In this document: in pieces, positions 7,143-10,342 of the stretch | Layout: each line of letters starts with the position of its first letter | Position numbering within the stretch: position 1 is the first letter of the stretch | Assembly (NCBI GenBank): GCA_021809365.1 | Contig: JAKBAC010000122.1 | Coordinates: 1-10,342, forward strand | Direction: 5' to 3' | Length of the DNA stretch: 10,342 nucleotides | From: Planctomycetota bacterium | GTDB lineage: Bacteria > Planctomycetota > Phycisphaerae > WQYP01 | Position numbers and translations under genes: made by a program | The notes under the pieces: generated by a model | The model's input: the letters and a program-made list of their open reading frames with translations, nothing else | Told to the model about the DNA's origin: nothing | Databases searched by the model: none

Positions 7143-8186
7143 ATGCAGCAATGGTACAACCGCGTAATAACCGGCGAAGCGGTCGGCGTGATTCCCGCTA
7201 TTCTGCGGTGGGTGCTGTCTGTTTGTTCCATGATCTATGGCCAGATCGCGCAATGGCGAAATATCGCGTATGACCTGGGCTGGAAGCGCATCATACGTAT
7301 GCCTGTGCCCGTCATTTCGGTCGGTAATATCACCACGGGCGGCACCGGGAAAACGCCCACCGTCATTATGATTGCCAAGTGCCTCGCCGAAGCGGGATTA
7401 AAACCGGCGATTCTCACACGCGGATATGGTGCCAAAAAGGGCGAACGCTCGGATGAAGTCATGGTCATGGAACAGGAATGCCCCGGCATTCCGGTGGTCA
7501 TCAATCCAGATCGGATCGCCGGCGGCAAGGAGGCCATCGCCCGGCATAAGGCCGATGTATTGATTTTGGATGATGGATTTCAGCATCGCCGACTTGCGCG
7601 TGATCTGGATATTGTACTTATCGACGCCACGAGTCCGTTAGGCGTCCCCGGCATGTTGCCGCGTGGTGCGTGGCGGGAAGGGCCGGCATCGCTGTCCCGG
7701 GCGCATCAGATTATTCTCACCCGCTGCGAACAGGTTTCTCCGGAGCTAAGCGATCTGGCCGCCGGATTATTAACGCAATGGGTGAATCCCCGCCGCATTT
7801 ACAAGCAGGTTACGCAAGTTGTCGGCGTGTTTGACCAGACGGGTAACCCCGTGCCAAGCCGGGATAAAACCGTTCTGGCCTTCGCGGGGATCGCCAATCC
7901 GGATGGCTTTGTGCGTACACTTTCAGACTTGGGCATGCACGTTTCCGCGGGTTGCTGGTTTGATGATCATCATCGCTATGCACCGGAACTTGATTTTCCG
8001 GAAATGCTCAAACTCACCGCCGAACGGCACCCCGCGGCATGGGTTACAACCACCAAAGATTGGGTAAAACTGCGGAATTTCAATCCGCCCGTACCGTTGT
8101 GGCAGGTGCGCATTGCCGCTCGAATAACCGGAGTAGCCGGAGAATTATGGCGGCAGTCGCTGGCTGATTTTGCCCGTCAAAAGTAA
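7143..8186 (+). CDS. lpxK: Tetraacyldisaccharide 4'-kinase
   Basis: LpxK phosphorylates the 4' position of the lipid A disaccharide precursor with ATP, at the cytoplasmic face of the inner membrane, giving lipid IVA. This 347-residue protein has the normal family length. A hydrophobic N-terminal segment (about 15-35, GVIPAILRWVLSVCSMIYG) suits membrane association. The Walker A loop is GGTGKT (66-71), in SVGNITTGGTGKTPT. It is followed by LTRGYGAKKGERSDEV (91-106), VVINPDR (118-124) and the DDGFQHRRLARD block (143-154). Further signatures are PRGAWREG and FDDHHRY; the H in the latter is the conserved catalytic-site histidine region. The ATG at 7143 is preceded by AGGA (7132-7135, 7 bases away). 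The gene starts 20 bases after leuS and ends 12 bases before hldE, so one transcript is likely. It implies an LPS-type outer membrane. Confidence 0.96.
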   Translation: MQQWYNRVITGEAVGVIPAILRWVLSVCSMIYGQIAQWRNIAYDLGWKRIIRMPVPVISVGNITTGGTGKTPTVIMIAKCLAEAGLKPAILTRGYGAKKGERSDEVMVMEQECPGIPVVINPDRIAGGKEAIARHKADVLILDDGFQHRRLARDLDIVLIDATSPLGVPGMLPRGAWREGPASLSRAHQIILTRCEQVSPELSDLAAGLLTQWVNPRRIYKQVTQVVGVFDQTGNPVPSRDKTVLAFAGIANPDGFVRTLSDLGMHVSAGCWFDDHHRYAPELDFPEMLKLTAERHPAAWVTTTKDWVKLRNFNPPVPLWQVRIAARITGVAGELWRQSLADFARQK

Positions 8187-8198
8187 AGTAGTAGTACT

Positions 8199-9689
8199 AT
8201 GATTCATACATCGGGTGAATTACTGGCCTCGTTGGAAACCTTTGGTAAGCCGCGCATTTTGATCGTCGGCGATCTGATTCTTGATCAATACGTCTACGGT
8301 GACGCGGAACGCCTAAGCCCGGAAGCGCCTGTGCCCGTGGTACGGGAACAATATCGACAGATGCGGGTCGGCGGCGCGGCGAATGTGGCGGTTTTTCTGG
8401 CGGCCATGGGTGCCCAACCGGTGCTGGCCGGAGTTTGTGGCGATGATGCGTCGGGCAGTGCCCTGCGGGAACTGCTGCTGCAGGCCCGGGTGGATGCCGC
8501 TTCCGTCATCAGCGTTGCGAACCGCCCCACCTCCACCAAAACCCGTTTCATCGGATTGGCTCAGCATCGACACCAGCAGCAGATGCTGCGTTTGGATCAT
8601 GAAACACTGGAACCGATTGATGCCGCGACGGAAAAGCGCCTATTAGCCGCGTTGGAAGATGAAATCGCGTCCTGCCATCTGGTCTGCATTGAGGATTACA
8701 ACAAGGGCCTGCTTTCTGAATCGTTATGTCAGAAAATTATTCTCATGGCCCGCACCGCCGGACGGGAAGTGCTGGTCGATCCCGCCGCGATTAAGGACTA
8801 TCGCCGCTATCGCGGTGCCACGGCCATTACCCCCAACCGCACCGAAGCCGAATTGGCCACCGGCTTACGACTGGACAATATTCAGGAGGAAGCTGCGCGG
8901 TTGTCCGCTGCGCTTCTGGAACAACTGAACTTGGACGTTTGCGTGTTGACATTGGATCGCCATGGCATGTACCGTCTGGAGCGCGGGCAATCCGGCCTGC
9001 TGCATTCCACCCGGCCGCGCAATATTTATGATGTTACCGGCGCTGGAGACATGGTGCTGGCCATGCTGGCCATGGCCCGGGCGAATGGCGCATCCTGGAG
9101 CGTGGCTATTGATCTGGGGAATATCGCCGGCGGGCTGGAAGTGGAAAAATTTGGCTGCGTGCCCATTTCCCTCGCTGAAATTACCGACGAATTGCGGCAG
9201 TTGGATTCCGCCAGTACGCGAAAAATTCTGCCGCTTCCGCGCCTGCTTGAACGCCTGCATTCCCGTCACGGCTCGCAAAAAGTGGTTTTCACGAATGGCG
9301 TCTTTGATCTGCTTCATGCCGGGCATGTCCAATATCTGGCCTTTGCGCGCAGCCAGGGAGACGTGCTGATCGTGGGTGTTAATTCCGATGCTTCGGTCCG
9401 GCGGCTCAAGGGAGCGGGCCGCCCGATTAATCCGTTGGAGGATCGCATGGCGGTTTTGGCCGGTCTGGAGTCGGTCAGTTACGTGATATCCTTTGAAGAA
9501 GATACACCATTGGAATTAATCTCCGCCATCACCCCCGCCGTATTGGTTAAAGGTGCTGATTATCATAATAAACCTGTGGTGGGACGGGAGTACGTTCAAG
9601 CCGCCGGTGGGCAGGTGATTCTTGCGCCGATTTTGGCGGGGCGCTCCACCACGCGCATTGTGGAGAAATCGCGCATCGGTTCAAATTGA
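8199..9689 (+). CDS. hldE: Bifunctional heptose-7-phosphate kinase / heptose-1-phosphate adenylyltransferase
   Basis: HldE (RfaE) makes the ADP-heptose precursor of the LPS inner core. Its kinase domain turns D-glycero-D-manno-heptose 7-phosphate into the 1,7-bisphosphate; its adenylyltransferase domain uses the 1-phosphate left after GmhB acts. The 496 residues match the fused form (477 in E. coli). Residues 1 to about 335 are a PfkB/ribokinase-type domain: GDLILDQYVYG (24-34), LSPEAPVPVV (39-48), GGAANVA (58-64), TPNRTEAE (211-218) and DVTGAGD (278-284) with catalytic D284. Residues about 358-496 are a nucleotidyltransferase domain: TNGVFDLLHAGH (365-376) with the HxGH motif at 373-376, VGVNSDASVRRLKG (392-405), LVKGADY (449-455) and RSTTRIVEK (482-490). 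No convincing Shine-Dalgarno motif precedes the ATG; the 12-base gap after lpxK is mainly GTA repeats, so translational coupling to lpxK is plausible. Both domains appear intact. Confidence 0.97.
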   Translation: MIHTSGELLASLETFGKPRILIVGDLILDQYVYGDAERLSPEAPVPVVREQYRQMRVGGAANVAVFLAAMGAQPVLAGVCGDDASGSALRELLLQARVDAASVISVANRPTSTKTRFIGLAQHRHQQQMLRLDHETLEPIDAATEKRLLAALEDEIASCHLVCIEDYNKGLLSESLCQKIILMARTAGREVLVDPAAIKDYRRYRGATAITPNRTEAELATGLRLDNIQEEAARLSAALLEQLNLDVCVLTLDRHGMYRLERGQSGLLHSTRPRNIYDVTGAGDMVLAMLAMARANGASWSVAIDLGNIAGGLEVEKFGCVPISLAEITDELRQLDSASTRKILPLPRLLERLHSRHGSQKVVFTNGVFDLLHAGHVQYLAFARSQGDVLIVGVNSDASVRRLKGAGRPINPLEDRMAVLAGLESVSYVISFEEDTPLELISAITPAVLVKGADYHNKPVVGREYVQAAGGQVILAPILAGRSTTRIVEKSRIGSN

Positions 9690-9701
9690 TTCGCTGCGGG
9701 G

Positions 9702-9729
9702 ACCGCGGCAAGGCGCGGTGCCGCCCGGT
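9702..9729 (+). promoter_or_regulatory. GC-rich hairpin after hldE
   Basis: ACCGCGGCA (9702-9710) pairs with TGCCGC (9719-9724) plus GGT (9727-9729), with a two-base CC bulge and an 8-base loop, giving 9 base pairs. A competing perfect 6-bp stem joins ACCGCG (9702-9707) and CGCGGT (9714-9719). It begins 12 bases after the hldE stop. It has no T-run immediately behind it, but the next hairpin follows directly. It could protect the hldE mRNA 3' end or form part of a terminator. Confidence 0.4.
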
Positions 9730-9753
9730 ACGCAATTGGCGTGCGTTTAATTT
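9730..9753 (+). terminator. Possible weak terminator or attenuator between hldE and gmhB
   Basis: A perfect 5-bp stem (ACGCA 9730-9734 with TGCGT 9742-9746) has a 7-base loop. It is followed by a T-rich tract, TTTAATTT, at 9746-9753. It stacks directly on the GC-rich hairpin at 9702-9729. The stem is short and the T-run interrupted, so partial termination is the most it suggests. No energy was calculated. Confidence 0.25.
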
Positions 9754-9783
9754 GGGGAGCTTTGGCGGCAGGCAGTCAGCGAG

Positions 9784-9804
9784 CCGTTGGCTATATGCCG
9801 ACGG
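9784..9804 (+). promoter_or_regulatory. Hairpin upstream of the gmhB ribosome binding site
   Basis: CCGTTGGC (9784-9791) pairs with GCCGACGG (9797-9804), giving 8 base pairs including one G-U, around the loop TATAT. It ends about 23 bases before the AGGA motif of gmhB. No T-run follows. It might affect gmhB translation or message processing; function is unknown. Confidence 0.35.
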
Positions 9805-9838
9805 ATTGGCACACGGGTGATAAAGACAGGATTGTATC

Positions 9839-10342
9839 ATGGCTGAACGCGCTGTATTTCTCGATCGGGACAACACCATCATCGCCAACGATGGGTACCT
9901 CGGTGATCCATCGCAAGTCAAACTGCTGCCCGGAGCGGCTGCCGCAATCGCCTCATTGCGCCGTCTGGGTTATCGCATTGTGGTGGTAAGCAATCAAAGC
10001 GGCGTGGCCCGTGGCATGTTTGATGAAGCCGCCGTGGAATCGGTTAATCAGGAGATGATCCGCCAGCTTAAGGAGCAGGCCGGCGCGCACGTCGATGCCA
10101 GTTATTACTGCCCCTATCATCCTGATGCGACGGTGCCGGAGTACAAGCTGGATCACGAATGGCGCAAACCCAGCCCCGGAATGCTTAAGGCGGCGCGGGA
10201 GGATTTTAATCTGGATCTCGCCCAATGCTGGATGATCGGAGATCAGCCGCGGGATGTGGCCGCCGGAGCCTCGGTGGGGTGTCGCACCATTTTACTTTCT
10301 GATCCGGAAAAACAGTTGGAAGGCAACATGGGGATACCTCCG
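9839..10342 (+). CDS. gmhB: D-glycero-D-manno-heptose 1,7-bisphosphate 7-phosphatase (3' truncated by window edge)
   Basis: This HAD-superfamily phosphatase removes the 7-phosphate from the heptose bisphosphate made by the HldE kinase, giving the substrate of the HldE adenylyltransferase. 168 codons are visible with no stop; the family is about 180-195 residues, so only a short tail is missing. HAD motif I is FLDRDNT with D9 (nucleophile) and D11. Motif II is VSNQSG (50-55), followed by VARGMF. R109-K110 in the RKPSPGM block supply motif III, and MIGDQPRD (132-139) is motif IV. In E. coli GmhB the loop before RKP carries zinc ligands C92, H94, C107 and C109. By ungapped alignment from memory these correspond here to C91, Y93, H106 and W108, so the zinc site seems lost. 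Residue 12 is Asn where E. coli has Gly. The ATG at 9839 has AGGA about 7 bases upstream. HisB-N histidinol phosphatases look similar, but the neighbouring hldE favours GmhB. Confidence 0.9.
   Translation, partial: MAERAVFLDRDNTIIANDGYLGDPSQVKLLPGAAAAIASLRRLGYRIVVVSNQSGVARGMFDEAAVESVNQEMIRQLKEQAGAHVDASYYCPYHPDATVPEYKLDHEWRKPSPGMLKAAREDFNLDLAQCWMIGDQPRDVAAGASVGCRTILLSDPEKQLEGNMGIPP

Larger units (their letters stand above)
9690..9838 (+). other. Structured intergenic spacer inside the heptose gene run
   Basis: This 149-base spacer contrasts with the 12- and 20-base gaps of the preceding genes. It contains three potential hairpins in series (9702-9729, 9730-9746 and 9784-9804), listed separately. 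I see no recognisable coding sequence; a frame opening at GTG 9741 runs on into gmhB in another register and resembles no family. The spacer ends in a plausible Shine-Dalgarno AGGA (9828-9831) for gmhB. Confidence 0.55.

Noticed and set aside
9741..9989. Frame opening at GTG 9741 that runs across the spacer into gmhB.
   Set aside because: It is in a different register from gmhB, has no ribosome binding site and resembles no family. The gmhB frame shows clear HAD motifs over the same bases.
1..10342. Search for CRISPR arrays, insertion sequences, tRNA genes, rRNA and prophage or defence genes.
   Set aside because: No spaced direct repeats, transposase motifs, terminal inverted repeats or tRNA-like cloverleafs were seen by eye. 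All long coding regions belong to well-known core families.

Overview
The window reads as an ordinary chromosomal stretch of a Gram-negative-type bacterium that makes lipopolysaccharide (LPS). It holds seven protein-coding genes and almost no mobile or accessory DNA. Genes for lipid A (lpxK) and LPS-heptose precursors (hldE, gmhB) imply an LPS outer membrane. A long leucyl-tRNA synthetase with an expanded region before its NWCQALGTVLANEEV block, a YhaM-type HD nuclease and a gmhB whose motif I reads DRDNT together suggest the Planctomycetota/PVC group, perhaps Phycisphaerae. That assignment is inference from remembered family features, not from a search. Base composition looks moderately GC-rich and even throughout.

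Layout. Positions 1-1235 (+) are the 3' part of carB, the large subunit of carbamoyl-phosphate synthase, cut by the left edge. Directly behind it (1268-2878, +) is an APC-family permease resembling aspartate:proton symporters. This gene converges, with a 20-base gap, on a gene for a YhaM-like 3'-5' exoribonuclease (2899-3873, -). A 258-base divergent intergenic region (3874-4131) follows and can fold into at least two stem-loops. After it comes a co-directional run: leuS (4132-7122), lpxK (7143-8186), hldE (8199-9689) and, after a structured 149-base gap, gmhB (9839 to the right edge, cut).

How the genes work together. CarB supplies carbamoyl phosphate for pyrimidine and arginine synthesis. 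If the permease really carries aspartate, it would supply the co-substrate of the next pyrimidine step. LpxK phosphorylates the lipid A disaccharide at the 4' position. HldE is a kinase/adenylyltransferase fusion and GmhB is the 7-phosphatase acting between its two steps; together they make the ADP-heptose used for the LPS inner core. leuS appears to be a housekeeping gene at the head of this cluster.

I found no undescribed defence, mobile, CRISPR or RNA-guided system here. The points most worth checking are the apparent loss of the zinc-binding residues in GmhB, the carB/aspartate-permease pairing, and the two foldable intergenic regions around the leuS-lpxK-hldE-gmhB run.
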